Source: Planifilum sp021793745
GTDB lineage: Bacteria > Bacillota > Bacilli > Thermoactinomycetales > DSM-44946
NCBI GenBank assembly: GCA_937983105.1
Contig: CALKAM010000123.1
Span: 1 to 25,997 of the forward strand
Reading direction: 5' to 3'
Length of the DNA stretch: 25,997 bases
Shown: one piece after another, positions 7,380 to 15,910 of the stretch
Position numbering within the stretch: the stretch's first letter is position 1
Layout: each line of letters begins with the position of its first letter
The notes under the pieces: model-generated
Databases searched by the model: none
Told to the model about the DNA's origin: nothing
The model's input: the letters and a program-made list of their open reading frames with translations, nothing else
Translations under genes and position numbers: made by a program

Positions 7380-8942
7380 TCATTTCCAGCCCGGCTCAAT
7401 CTTCTTTTTCTGAATCTCCTGGTTCACCTCTTCGATGATCTGCGCCCCGCCGGAGTCCAGATAAGCCTGAACCACCCGATCCCATTCCGACAAGGGCAGG
7501 TCGCCGGTGATCATCCGGGCCTGTTCGTTCAGCAATTTCTCGGTAATTTCCTGTCCCTTCTCGACGAAGGTTTTCGAATAGACCTGATGAATCGGATTCT
7601 GGTAATGCTTTGTGGAGGCGTGCATCTCCTGCAGATCTTTGGCCAGTTTCCGGTACTCTTTCGTCTCGTAGGTCAAATGATATTGATTGGCTTCGTCGCT
7701 GGGGGCCCACATCTTGTTGTCGATCAGATAGTTAAAGGGAGCCAGCCCCTTTTTCCATTCGGGGGGTGTCACAACACCGTCCACCATCTGATATCCCTTT
7801 CCTTCATGGCCGTACAGCCAGTCGAAATCTTTGTTTTCCGGATTTTGCTGCTCGGGAGGATAAAACTTGCGGCCGAAGTCGATGATCTCCAGAATCCGGT
7901 GCACCTTGCCCGGATCATCGGCCAGCTTGGCGGACAGCGCAGTCATGGTGTAATAGCCCGAACCCGCCGTGTATCCCTGGGATCCGTCCGGGGCCTCAAA
8001 GGGAGGAATGGCGGCCAGCTCCGCCTCAGGATGGATTTTCTTCAGGGCCTTCATATAATCATCCGACATCCCCCGGGGCGCTCCGACCATAATCCCGGCT
8101 TTTCCCGAATAAAACACCCGGGTGTTGGCCTCGTTGGGATTGAGGAGGACGAAATCCTTTTGGATCGCTCCTTCCTTGTACAGTTCGGCCATCGTCTTGA
8201 TCCAGTCTTTCCGCGCATCGCTGATGATTCCCGGGATGTACTGACCCTTCTCGTTTTTGTGGTACCAGGCATCCGCATCCCAGTAACTGCCGAAGTGGTA
8301 GTTGGGCCAGACCTTCTCCCCGAACACCAGGCCGTAGGTGTCGTCCTTTCCGTTGCCGTCCGGATCCTCTTTGGCGAAGGCGATGGCGACTTCCTTCAGC
8401 TCCTCGTAATTGGTGGGCATCTCCAGCCCCAGCTTATCCAGCCAATCCTTGCGGATGATCGGCGTGAGCAAATAGTTTTTGGGATAATACTTGGGAATGG
8501 CGTAAATTTTCCCGTCGACGGAGACGGCGTCCCATACCTCCTTGGGCACCATCTTCAGGGTGGGATAGTCGTCGATGTAATCGTTTAAGGGGAGGAACGC
8601 ACCCTGCTTGGCCCATTTGAAAAAATTCGTCTTGTCGATATCCCCTTCAAATCCGATCACATCGGGAATATCTCCGGAGGCCACCCGGGCCGTCAGCTTT
8701 TGAACATACTCCGTATACACCACGTACTCGCGCTGATAATCCACATTGAACCGTTCATTGATCATCTCCACACCCCGGCCGTCTTTGGGCGGGATGTCCG
8801 TATACAGAAAATCGATGGACGTGATGGTGTACTTCCGGTCCTTGGAATCCCCCTGCTCCGCTTCCTGGGACGAACACGCCAAAAGCCCCCCCACCAGCGC
8901 CAAGACACACATGAGAGCGATCCCCCTGCGAAACCTCCTCAT
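7380..8942 (-). CDS. Sugar-binding lipoprotein of the ABC importer, LplA/YtcQ type
   Basis: This 520-residue extracellular solute-binding protein has a basic N-terminus, a hydrophobic segment and a lipobox GLLAC with Cys23 as the predicted lipidated residue, so it should be anchored outside the cell. Length and overall pattern (DIPDVIGFEGD at about 91-101, later WAPSDEANQY) fit the large family 1 oligosaccharide-binding proteins that pair with LplB/LplC permeases. The start has an ideal AGGAGG site. It has its own promoter and a copy of the shared operator upstream (9070-9096), and it begins the transport half of the locus. The likely ligand is an oligosaccharide rather than a monosaccharide, as for its relatives; the exact sugar cannot be read. 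Confidence 0.95.
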   Translation of the reverse strand: MRRFRRGIALMCVLALVGGLLACSSQEAEQGDSKDRKYTITSIDFLYTDIPPKDGRGVEMINERFNVDYQREYVVYTEYVQKLTARVASGDIPDVIGFEGDIDKTNFFKWAKQGAFLPLNDYIDDYPTLKMVPKEVWDAVSVDGKIYAIPKYYPKNYLLTPIIRKDWLDKLGLEMPTNYEELKEVAIAFAKEDPDGNGKDDTYGLVFGEKVWPNYHFGSYWDADAWYHKNEKGQYIPGIISDARKDWIKTMAELYKEGAIQKDFVLLNPNEANTRVFYSGKAGIMVGAPRGMSDDYMKALKKIHPEAELAAIPPFEAPDGSQGYTAGSGYYTMTALSAKLADDPGKVHRILEIIDFGRKFYPPEQQNPENKDFDWLYGHEGKGYQMVDGVVTPPEWKKGLAPFNYLIDNKMWAPSDEANQYHLTYETKEYRKLAKDLQEMHASTKHYQNPIHQVYSKTFVEKGQEITEKLLNEQARMITGDLPLSEWDRVVQAYLDSGGAQIIEEVNQEIQKKKIEPGWK

Positions 8943-9047
8943 CGTCTCTCCTCCTTTCGGTTCTCACCCGGGAGCGATTGCCTCCTGTCCGCATTATTCG
9001 AAAAAGGACAGTGCTTCGGAAGATTCTGTATAGATGGATTCACTTTT

Positions 9048-9078
9048 ATTATAAAAGGGGACGCTGATATCAAGACAA
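9048..9078 (-). promoter_or_regulatory. Promoter of the transport half of the operon
   Basis: On the minus strand TATAAT (9048-9053) is a perfect -10 box. The best -35 match is TTGTCT (9073-9078) at a long spacing of 19, which lies inside the operator; TTGATA at 14 is too close. A start near 9041 is predicted, with a leader of about 100 bases to the lipoprotein ATG. The poor -35 suggests that an activator is needed. Confidence 0.65.
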
Positions 9079-9096
9079 GTCTTTTAATTGTCTTGA
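9070..9096. promoter_or_regulatory. Operator copy 1, probable site of the divergent regulator
   Basis: Perfect inverted repeat with 9-bp arms, TCAAGACAA and TTGTCTTGA, around the centre GTCTTTTAA. Its inner 21 bases match the site at 18667-18687 in 19 positions, and both copies have the same orientation to the downstream -10 box. It is centred near -42 relative to the predicted start, the position of class II activator sites. The full palindrome is far beyond chance, but the protein that binds it is inferred. Confidence 0.8.
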
Positions 9097-9115
9097 ATAG
9101 AAACCAAGAGCGGGC

Positions 9116-10372
9116 TCACCGGAACGCATCCAGGATCAGATTTCCCAAAGTGTGCACCGACAGAACATAAAGGACGAGGAGACCCGCCCCTCCGATGAGG
9201 CGCTTGGCGAACGAATTCGTCAGGTCCCCCATCAGGTTCCGGTCATTGGAAATTCGAAACATCGCCGTTCCGATCAGGGGCACGATCACGACGGTGATCA
9301 TTTGGGCCATCATGATCAATTCCAAGGGGGCATTCCCAAAGAGCAGGGAGACCAGGGCTCCGATCAGCATGACCGCCATCACCAACAGCTTCACCCGGGT
9401 TTCATGGAGACCCGCCCCCCACCCCAGGGCATCGGCCAGAAGTGCACCCCCGACCACCGCATTGCCCATCAGGGAAGAGACGGCGGCTCCCCAGAGGCCG
9501 AGCATAAAAATGACGGCGGCGGCACTGCCGTAAAGCGGTTCCAAGACCTGGCCCATCTCGACGACCGAGTTCACCCGGATTCCCTGGGGGAGCAAAACCG
9601 CCGAGGCGCCGACCATCATCATGGCGGAGATCAGGCCCAAACACAGGATCCCCGAATAACTCTCCCGGCTCCCCTCCTTCCCGTGGCGTCTCCCCCAGCC
9701 CCTCTCCTGAACGAAATAGGATTGATAAAAGGCCCCGACGATCGAAAAATTGGTGGCGACGAGGGCGGTGATCAATGGGACGGAGCCTTCCGGAAGGCGG
9801 GGAATCAGACCGCCGACGACCGACGCCGGATCCGGTTTCACGATGAGCAGGGTGAAAAGGAAGGAGAGCAGCATGAGGCCGACCAGCCCCAACATCAACC
9901 GTTCCAGAAATCGATAAAAGTTTTTCAGAAACAGCGAGCCCATCGCCAGCAGCGTAAAGAGGATCGTCCACAGGGCGGGGGAGGCGCCGGTCAGCGTCCC
10001 GAAGGCGATCCCGGTTCCAACCGCATTGCCCGCCTGAAACGAAGCGGTGACCAGGAAGGCGCCCACCCCGATCAGCACCGCCATCGTCGCCCCCCACTTC
10101 CTCCTGACCAGGGTGAGCAGAGAATGGTCGGAAGCCATGCCGAGCCTTGCGCCCATCTCGGTGAAGATCATCATGAAAACCGTTGTCACGACCACGATCC
10201 ATAACAGCTGATCGCCAAACAGAGCGCCCAGTTTAGTGGACACCGTCAGGCTCCCGGGACCCAACACCAGCGCAGCGGTAATCACTCCCGGTCCCAGGGA
10301 TCTCAGCCAGCGGACAAGACCCATCCCCGATTCCGCCCGGGATTCCAGCAGCTTCTTTTCCGGCCGGATCAT
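9116..10372 (-). CDS. Nramp-fold transporter lacking the metal-binding residues
   Basis: This 418-residue membrane protein has about eleven helices. Its first helix, GPGVITAALVLGPGSLTVST (27-46), aligns with the Nramp segment GPGFL..DPGN, but the DPGN motif reads GPGS, so both metal ligands are gone (Asp to Gly, Asn to Ser). The sixth helix, ATNFSIVGAFYQSYFVQER (206-224), has no MPH motif; the methionine ligand is also missing. The start is the ATG at 10372 in a 4-base ATGA overlap with the glycosidase gene, behind GAGGGAG, so co-translation is clear. Canonical Nramp proteins import Mn2+ or Fe2+, while this one sits amid sugar genes and has lost the site. It may carry another solute, such as a sugar acid or amino sugar, or a different ion; that is inference. 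Confidence 0.85.
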   Translation of the reverse strand: MIRPEKKLLESRAESGMGLVRWLRSLGPGVITAALVLGPGSLTVSTKLGALFGDQLLWIVVVTTVFMMIFTEMGARLGMASDHSLLTLVRRKWGATMAVLIGVGAFLVTASFQAGNAVGTGIAFGTLTGASPALWTILFTLLAMGSLFLKNFYRFLERLMLGLVGLMLLSFLFTLLIVKPDPASVVGGLIPRLPEGSVPLITALVATNFSIVGAFYQSYFVQERGWGRRHGKEGSRESYSGILCLGLISAMMMVGASAVLLPQGIRVNSVVEMGQVLEPLYGSAAAVIFMLGLWGAAVSSLMGNAVVGGALLADALGWGAGLHETRVKLLVMAVMLIGALVSLLFGNAPLELIMMAQMITVVIVPLIGTAMFRISNDRNLMGDLTNSFAKRLIGGAGLLVLYVLSVHTLGNLILDAFR

Positions 10373-12486
10373 CCGCATCTCCCTCGCTTTGCTGATCCCG
10401 TTTTCTCCTCCTCCGGCAACCCGATCTCGACGATCTCATATTCTTTCACTTCCGGCACCCGGAAAACGAGCCATCCGCCCTGGACGGAATGGGGCAGGTG
10501 ACGCTGGGACCGGAGCGTTCGGACATACGCAGGCTTCGCCCCCGTACGCATGGAAACCGCCACATTCCTGAGTTCCGTCAACCGATCGATCGGGCGCCCT
10601 TCCTCGCGGGGACACTGAACCAGGTGAAGGATGCGGCGGTTGCCCTTGCTCCGAACATTGACAAGGAGCGAAGACATCCCCTCATCCAGCCGGATCTGGC
10701 GCGAAACCAGCCCGTCGACGGCGTTTCGCATCAGCCGACCGTGTTCGGGAAACCGATACGCTTCGTACATCGCATCGATATTCCCCGTAAACAGGAGCGC
10801 CGTCCCCTTCCCGAAGCGCTTCCTCAAGAGAAAGGGATAATCCGTTTTCGGAGGCAGATCGCAGTAGTTGGAGGGCTGTTTTTCCCGGAAAAACATGTGG
10901 GCCTGGGTATCCTTTGCGGGAATCACCTTGACGTGCAGGTGGGGAGCGGGGAAAAGGGATTGATCGATGCCTGCGGTGAGGGGCCCCGGTTCCCGGGCGA
11001 CGTGATCGCAGCGCAGATACTCGGCCCCCGCCGTCTTCGCAATGCCGAACACGTCCTTCAGCGGATGGTGCTCCCGCGGCCGTCCCCAGGCATCGTAGAG
11101 GGCGGTGTCAAAAGTGGCGATCACATTCCCACCCTCCGCCACGTAATTTCGGATCGCTTGACACTCCTCATCCCCCATGCAAGCTACATTCGGAAGAATG
11201 ATCAGTTCGTATCGGGAGAGATCGCCGTCCTTCAAATAAGGATCATCGATGACGTCGAAGAGATGGTGAGAGCGGGACAACACCTCAAACCACCCGTTAA
11301 AGGCCTGCCGCGCATCGCTCTTCATCCGATGCTCGATGGTGGACTTCCCTTCCACAAAATCCAGCTGCTCCGCGGTGGTCTGATAAAAGTCGGCATTTTT
11401 CAAAGACCAGACCAGAGCCACCCTGGCCAGGGACGAGGTTCCGGCCAGGCAGTCGGAGTGGGTGGAAAGCAGCCGGTTGATCTGTTTCACGGTGTCCATC
11501 CGCGGCTCATCGCGGTTGGCGTCGTAGATGCCGTACCAGAGGTTGGCCCCGTTGGCAACGGACAGGGCACAGGCGATCCAGGTCTCCGCCTCGGAAAGCA
11601 GGTAACGGTTCCATGGCCCGTGCCTTCCGGCGACGGCCACGATGGTCGGCTTCCCCTTCGCCTGACATTCCAACCACTTGGCCGTAGCCGCCGGTTTCCA
11701 GATCGGAATTCTCCGCAGATCCCCCGAGAGAAACCCTCCCTCGGCGAGCAAAGCATCCTGCCAGGGTTCGGCCCGGCGGTTGTCCCGACCGCAGGTGCCC
11801 GGACCCAGCGGAAGTCCGTTCATGTACATCACCGCTTCCGGATTGACGCTTTTCAGGGATTTCCGCATATCCCTGACAAACCAGGCAATGCTCTCCCGTT
11901 TGAAGGTCAACACCTTGTCCCGGACAAGGGGGTCCTCCTCGGGTTCGAAAGGGTATACCTCTCCATACCGCCGCTCAAAGGCGGCGGTGCAGGCGTCGCA
12001 ATAGCATCCCCCCGGATGAAACACGGGTCCGTCCAGGAAGATCCCCTTCACCCCGTATCGGGCGATCTCCTCGATCATGCGGATCGCCCAATCCCTGAAG
12101 GGAGAGTTGACGCAGGAATAGCCGCCGCTTCCGTAGGGAATGGGGATGATCTGCCTGCGGCGGTCCCGCTGGAACCATTCGGGATGAAGCGGCATCAGCT
12201 CCCGGCTGAGCCAGTGGACATTGAAATATATGATATCCAAGCTCCCCCGCCGCAGGTGGTGCTTTCGATACTCCTTCAGCAGGTCCCGACGGCGCACACG
12301 CGCATGGTCGGATGCAAAAAAGGCGACGCCCGCCTCCCCGACGGTCACATCCGTCACTTCGATATGCTGGGCATTAAATCCCAAGTCGGTGATCCGCTCC
12401 ACCTGGGCGCCCACATCAAATTGTTCCAAGGCATCCGGGCCCGGCGGAATCAAGTCGGCAATGAGCAGCAAGCGATCCGGTCTCAT
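10369..12486 (-). CDS. GHL6/GH42-like glycoside hydrolase with trimerisation-type domain
   Basis: This 705-residue protein has no signal peptide and is therefore cytoplasmic. The N-terminal half is a TIM barrel of the hypothetical glycoside hydrolase type (GHL6-like), with YFNVHW (87-92), IFLDGP (149-154, D152 a candidate catalytic or binding acid) and the cysteine cluster CYCDAC (161-166), which could bind a metal. From about 360 to 590 a Rossmann-like region (RVALVWSLKNADFY to ALLFTGNIDAMYEAY) resembles the beta-galactosidase trimerisation domain of GH42, and a small beta domain follows. The ATG at 12486 is preceded by GGGGG at the right distance; the frame is open further upstream without a better start. 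It would hydrolyse an imported oligosaccharide; the bond is unknown. Confidence 0.8.
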   Translation of the reverse strand: MRPDRLLLIADLIPPGPDALEQFDVGAQVERITDLGFNAQHIEVTDVTVGEAGVAFFASDHARVRRRDLLKEYRKHHLRRGSLDIIYFNVHWLSRELMPLHPEWFQRDRRRQIIPIPYGSGGYSCVNSPFRDWAIRMIEEIARYGVKGIFLDGPVFHPGGCYCDACTAAFERRYGEVYPFEPEEDPLVRDKVLTFKRESIAWFVRDMRKSLKSVNPEAVMYMNGLPLGPGTCGRDNRRAEPWQDALLAEGGFLSGDLRRIPIWKPAATAKWLECQAKGKPTIVAVAGRHGPWNRYLLSEAETWIACALSVANGANLWYGIYDANRDEPRMDTVKQINRLLSTHSDCLAGTSSLARVALVWSLKNADFYQTTAEQLDFVEGKSTIEHRMKSDARQAFNGWFEVLSRSHHLFDVIDDPYLKDGDLSRYELIILPNVACMGDEECQAIRNYVAEGGNVIATFDTALYDAWGRPREHHPLKDVFGIAKTAGAEYLRCDHVAREPGPLTAGIDQSLFPAPHLHVKVIPAKDTQAHMFFREKQPSNYCDLPPKTDYPFLLRKRFGKGTALLFTGNIDAMYEAYRFPEHGRLMRNAVDGLVSRQIRLDEGMSSLLVNVRSKGNRRILHLVQCPREEGRPIDRLTELRNVAVSMRTGAKPAYVRTLRSQRHLPHSVQGGWLVFRVPEVKEYEIVEIGLPEEEKTGSAKRGRCG

Positions 12487-12615
12487 CGGGATCCCCCAAT
12501 CCAATAAGAGTCGGCCGGTGATGCGATTCGGGCGAAGGGGGCCGCAGCCGGCGGAAAAAGCGTCACCCTCTCCTTTACGGCCCTGCCAATCGCGCCGGAC
12601 CTGCCCGTTCCACCA

Positions 12616-14511
12616 TCAGCGAAATCCCATCACACAAGCGGTGGCAATTCGGGAGTATAGATTGGCCTTGCCGACGCCCGGGTCCTGTCCCGGCCGGAAT
12701 CCGTCAAAGCCCAGCCGTTCTTCCTCCAGTTCCTCGATGCGGGAAATCTCTCCGTCACAAAAGGCGCGGAGGCGTTCCATCGCCGTTTCCACCCGGGCCA
12801 ACAGCCCTCCGTAACGGATATCCAGCACCTCCCACCCGAAGGGTTTGTAGGTGCTCAGCCATTGTTTCCGGTGCGCCTTTCGCAATCCGTCGATCGCCTG
12901 GTACAGCTTGGGCAGTTCCTGACGGGCGATGGTTTCCAGCTGACCCCTTTCCCCGCGGTCGTAATGCTCCTTGATTCGGAGACCGATTTCACACTTCAGA
13001 TGAAGGACCTCGCTCAAACGGACGGGCACCTCAAAAAGCTCCTGCCACCGCCCGTGCCGGTCCCGATCCTCCTTCAGGATGCGGTGCAGCCGTTCGAAGT
13101 GTTCGGCGGCCCCCTTCCCCTCCATCTGCTTATCGAAGAGGCCGATCAACACATCCTGCCACAGGAGAAATTTGGAGGGGTTGTCGGGAATCAGCGCCGT
13201 TTTGTCCGCCCCGGGGAAGGTGTCGAATTTCCCCATGTTGTAAAAGGCGTCGGCATTCCCGCCGGTACAGAGGGCGAAGCGCCGCTTCAGGGTTTCCGGA
13301 TCCGGCTCCTCCGCATAACCGTGCTCAGCGAAGAGCTGGAGGCCCAGAAGGCCGGCGAGCATGTTGGTCTCCGCACCGTCATCCCCCCAGAAGGTGGCGA
13401 ACACCTCCCGGATCCCCTTCCGTTTGCAGGCGGCCAGCGCCGCGTTGGTCGTCGCGAAGGTCTTCTCGTAATGAATCGCCGGCCCCGACCAGGTCCACAC
13501 CCCGCCGGCAAAAACGGGATCGGATCGGAGGGAGCGGTGCTTATCGATAAATTGCTCATAGAAGGCGGGATCATCGTGATAATAATCCCAGTACACCAAC
13601 TGGACGCCCCGGGGCATCCGGCGGATCACCTCTTCGGGAATCTCGGCGTCCAGGTTGTAATACTCATGACCGGGGGAAGCCATCCGGAAAAACATGTCGC
13701 TCCACATCATCGGTTTAAGCCCGTAGCGGGAGGTGATCTCCAGCACCTTTCCGAGATGATCCATCATGATCTCGAAGGGGGGGCGGTAACCGTAGCGGTC
13801 CAGATACTTTCCCCTGCCCAACCCGAACGCCTCGTCCATCCCGATGTGGATGCGTCGGCTCCGGAAGGTTTCGGAGACGGAACGGATCATCCGTTCGATC
13901 AGCCGGTAGGTATCCTCCGAAGCGGCCAGGAGCACGTCCTCGGTATCCCGGTAGGAACCGGCCGGTTCCCACTTGAGAAAGGCCGCCAGGTGGGCCAGGG
14001 TTTGTATGCAGGGAATCATTTCGATCCCGAAATGGGAGGCATACTCATCCAGCTCCTTCAATTCCTCCGGCGTATAGCGTCCCCGCATGTACCCGAAGTA
14101 GGGCTCCCCTTCGACGGTGTAGGTGTCTTCCGTGTACAGCATGAGCACGTTGAGCCCCATCAACGCCATCATCCGGATCACCCGCCGCAGGATCTCCGGC
14201 CGGAACACGGCGTTCCGGGAACAATCAAACATCGCCCCGTTCATCGCAAACCGGGGTTCCTCCGTCACCGTCGCCGCCTTTCCCTCCCGGAGGGCATCGA
14301 TGAGGATGCCGAGCCCGCGGTAAAAATGGATGGGCTCGCGGTACCGAATCCGCCCCTTCTTTTCCTCCAGCTGCACCTGGAGCCGATTTTCCGATACGCG
14401 CTCCACTTCGACGGGGAAGCCCTCCTCATCCCGGACAAAGGAGAGATCCGTCTCCAACTCCCTCAGCCCCACTTCCAACCCGGACAAATCGCCTTTGAAA
14501 CACAACCGCAT
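12616..14511 (-). CDS. Glycoside hydrolase family 20, beta-N-acetylhexosaminidase-like
   Basis: This 631-residue protein carries the family 20 signature HIGMDEAFGLGRG (222-234), where D226-E227 are the acid/base pair of substrate-assisted catalysis on N-acetylated hexosamines. The N-terminal ~85 residues form the small alpha/beta domain, then a TIM barrel starts near RFAMNGAMFDCSRN (87-100), and a long helical C-terminal region (about 440-610) follows. No signal peptide is present, so it acts in the cytoplasm on imported oligosaccharides. ATG 14511 was preferred to the ATG at 14529 because GGGAGG lies 8 bases before it. It is the best clue that the substrate contains GlcNAc or GalNAc. The helical C-terminus recalls Paenibacillus GH20 enzymes, but the exact activity is open. 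Confidence 0.93.
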   Translation of the reverse strand: MRLCFKGDLSGLEVGLRELETDLSFVRDEEGFPVEVERVSENRLQVQLEEKKGRIRYREPIHFYRGLGILIDALREGKAATVTEEPRFAMNGAMFDCSRNAVFRPEILRRVIRMMALMGLNVLMLYTEDTYTVEGEPYFGYMRGRYTPEELKELDEYASHFGIEMIPCIQTLAHLAAFLKWEPAGSYRDTEDVLLAASEDTYRLIERMIRSVSETFRSRRIHIGMDEAFGLGRGKYLDRYGYRPPFEIMMDHLGKVLEITSRYGLKPMMWSDMFFRMASPGHEYYNLDAEIPEEVIRRMPRGVQLVYWDYYHDDPAFYEQFIDKHRSLRSDPVFAGGVWTWSGPAIHYEKTFATTNAALAACKRKGIREVFATFWGDDGAETNMLAGLLGLQLFAEHGYAEEPDPETLKRRFALCTGGNADAFYNMGKFDTFPGADKTALIPDNPSKFLLWQDVLIGLFDKQMEGKGAAEHFERLHRILKEDRDRHGRWQELFEVPVRLSEVLHLKCEIGLRIKEHYDRGERGQLETIARQELPKLYQAIDGLRKAHRKQWLSTYKPFGWEVLDIRYGGLLARVETAMERLRAFCDGEISRIEELEEERLGFDGFRPGQDPGVGKANLYSRIATACVMGFR

Positions 14512-14541
14512 GTCCTCTTCCTCCCACATCCGATAATCACA

Positions 14542-14555
14542 GCCCGTTTACGGGC
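14542..14555. repeat. Short stem-loop before the GH20 gene
   Basis: GCCCG (14542-14546) and CGGGC (14551-14555) form a 5-bp stem with a 4-base loop about 30 bases upstream of the GH20 start. No T run follows, so it is not a terminator; it could protect a processed mRNA end or be chance. Confidence 0.3.
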
Positions 14556-14632
14556 ATCCTCTCAAGCCCTGCAGCCCGGGGAGCCACGCCCCCGCAACCC
14601 TCTCCGCCTTCCCGCAAAGGGCCTCCCCCCGG

Positions 14633-15871
14633 TCATCCCTTGGCGTAATACCGGGCCACCTTTCGAATTCCCCGGATCATATCGTCGATGTCCTTTTCCG
14701 TGAAAAATTCGCTGACGGGCAGCCGGATCGCCGTCGCCAAAATCTCCTCGGCGACGGGACAAAGTCCCGGCTCATAGGAGATCTCCGACAGGGAGAAGGG
14801 AAAGTCGCTGCCCGGATAAGCCCGTCGCCTCTGGAACATCTCCTGACGGTATACCACCCGGGGAATATAGCCCGGAGCCGCCGGGATCCCCTCCTCCCGG
14901 AGGGCGAGGGCAAACTGATCCCGCGTGCACGACAGCCGGGTCTCGTCCAACCGAAACATGTAAAACCAATAGGAGGACCATCCTCCCTCAGGGACCTTCG
15001 GCGCAAGGATCCCCGGCATATCCCGGAGGCCCTCGGTGAGCCGCTCGCCGTAGGCATGGCGCTTTCCGCAGATCCAGGACAGCTTTTTCAGCTGGGCGAT
15101 GCCGACCGCACCCTGAAGCTCCGTCATCCGGTAATTGGGGGCGAGGAAGTCCGGATCCCGCATCACCTCATCCGAAAAGCGGCGATAATTTTTGTCGGCA
15201 AAGGCGTGTACCCGCTGAAAATCCTCTTCATCCCCGGAATTGACCGTGACGATGCCTCCGTCTCCGGTGCTGATGTGTTTGAAATCGTTGGTGCTGAAAC
15301 AACCGTAATCGCCGAAGGTGCCCACCAGTTTCCCCCGGTACCGAGTCAGCCAGCTCTGGGCGCAATCTTCAATCACCTTGAGGCGGTGGCGCCGGGCAAT
15401 CTCCAAAATGGCATCCATTTCGGCGGGATTGCCCGCCAGATGAACGACCAGGATGGCCTTGGTCCGAGGCGTAATCCGCTCCTCCACCGAAGCCGGATCC
15501 AGGTTGTAGGTGTGGGGATCCAGATCGGCAAACACCGGGATCGCATTCTGGTACAAAATGCCGATCAGCGTTCCCTGATCCGTGATGGGGCTGGTGATCA
15601 CCTCATCCCCCACCGTCACCCCCGCCGCCCCCAGGGCAACGTGGATCGCCGCCGTTCCCGACGATGCGGCCACACTGTACCGGACCCCATACATCTCGTT
15701 AAAGTGCTTCAAAAAGGTCTTCACCTTGGTCCCGGAATGATAAAACAGCGTGTTTTGCTCCAGGGCTTCCAGCAATTCCTTCGCTTCCTCCGTACCAAAC
15801 CGCTTGCCCGTCCCGAAGGCGTCCGTCTTCACCTTCGGACCTCCGTGGATGGCCAGCTCCTCTTCCCGCAC
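14633..15871 (-). CDS. DegT/DnrJ/EryC1-family PLP-dependent aminotransferase
   Basis: This 412-residue fold-type I PLP enzyme is of the sugar aminotransferase family. The PLP lysine is K198 in CFSTNDFKHISTGDGG (191-206), the pyridine-binding aspartate is D169 in IEDCAQS, and ASSGTAAIH (69-77) is the phosphate-binding segment. The GTG at 15871 was chosen because AGGAGGGG lies just before it; the open frame reaches a TTG at 15892 without its own site. Most relatives make amino sugars by aminating keto sugars bound to nucleotides. Here the gene lies in a catabolic operon beside a Gfo/Idh oxidoreductase, recalling the NtdA-NtdC pair of kanosamine synthesis, so it may add or remove an amino group on a keto-sugar. 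Direction and substrate are inference. Confidence 0.9.
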   Translation of the reverse strand: MREEELAIHGGPKVKTDAFGTGKRFGTEEAKELLEALEQNTLFYHSGTKVKTFLKHFNEMYGVRYSVAASSGTAAIHVALGAAGVTVGDEVITSPITDQGTLIGILYQNAIPVFADLDPHTYNLDPASVEERITPRTKAILVVHLAGNPAEMDAILEIARRHRLKVIEDCAQSWLTRYRGKLVGTFGDYGCFSTNDFKHISTGDGGIVTVNSGDEEDFQRVHAFADKNYRRFSDEVMRDPDFLAPNYRMTELQGAVGIAQLKKLSWICGKRHAYGERLTEGLRDMPGILAPKVPEGGWSSYWFYMFRLDETRLSCTRDQFALALREEGIPAAPGYIPRVVYRQEMFQRRRAYPGSDFPFSLSEISYEPGLCPVAEEILATAIRLPVSEFFTEKDIDDMIRGIRKVARYYAKG

Positions 15872-15910
15872 GGTTTCCCCTCCTTGAATCAACCTCGGCT
15901 GCCTTTCCGC

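Noticed and set aside
4673..7438. Plus-strand open frame of 921 codons
   Set aside because: It runs antisense across four well-supported genes (DUF624, aldolase, SDR and part of the gap), has no recognisable domain and is rich in His/Pro/Gln as expected for the reverse of GC-rich coding DNA.
9048..9096. MerR-type promoter, suggested by the 19-base spacing
   Set aside because: The palindrome overlaps the -35 and extends upstream instead of lying between -35 and -10, the second promoter has spacing 18, and no MerR gene is nearby.
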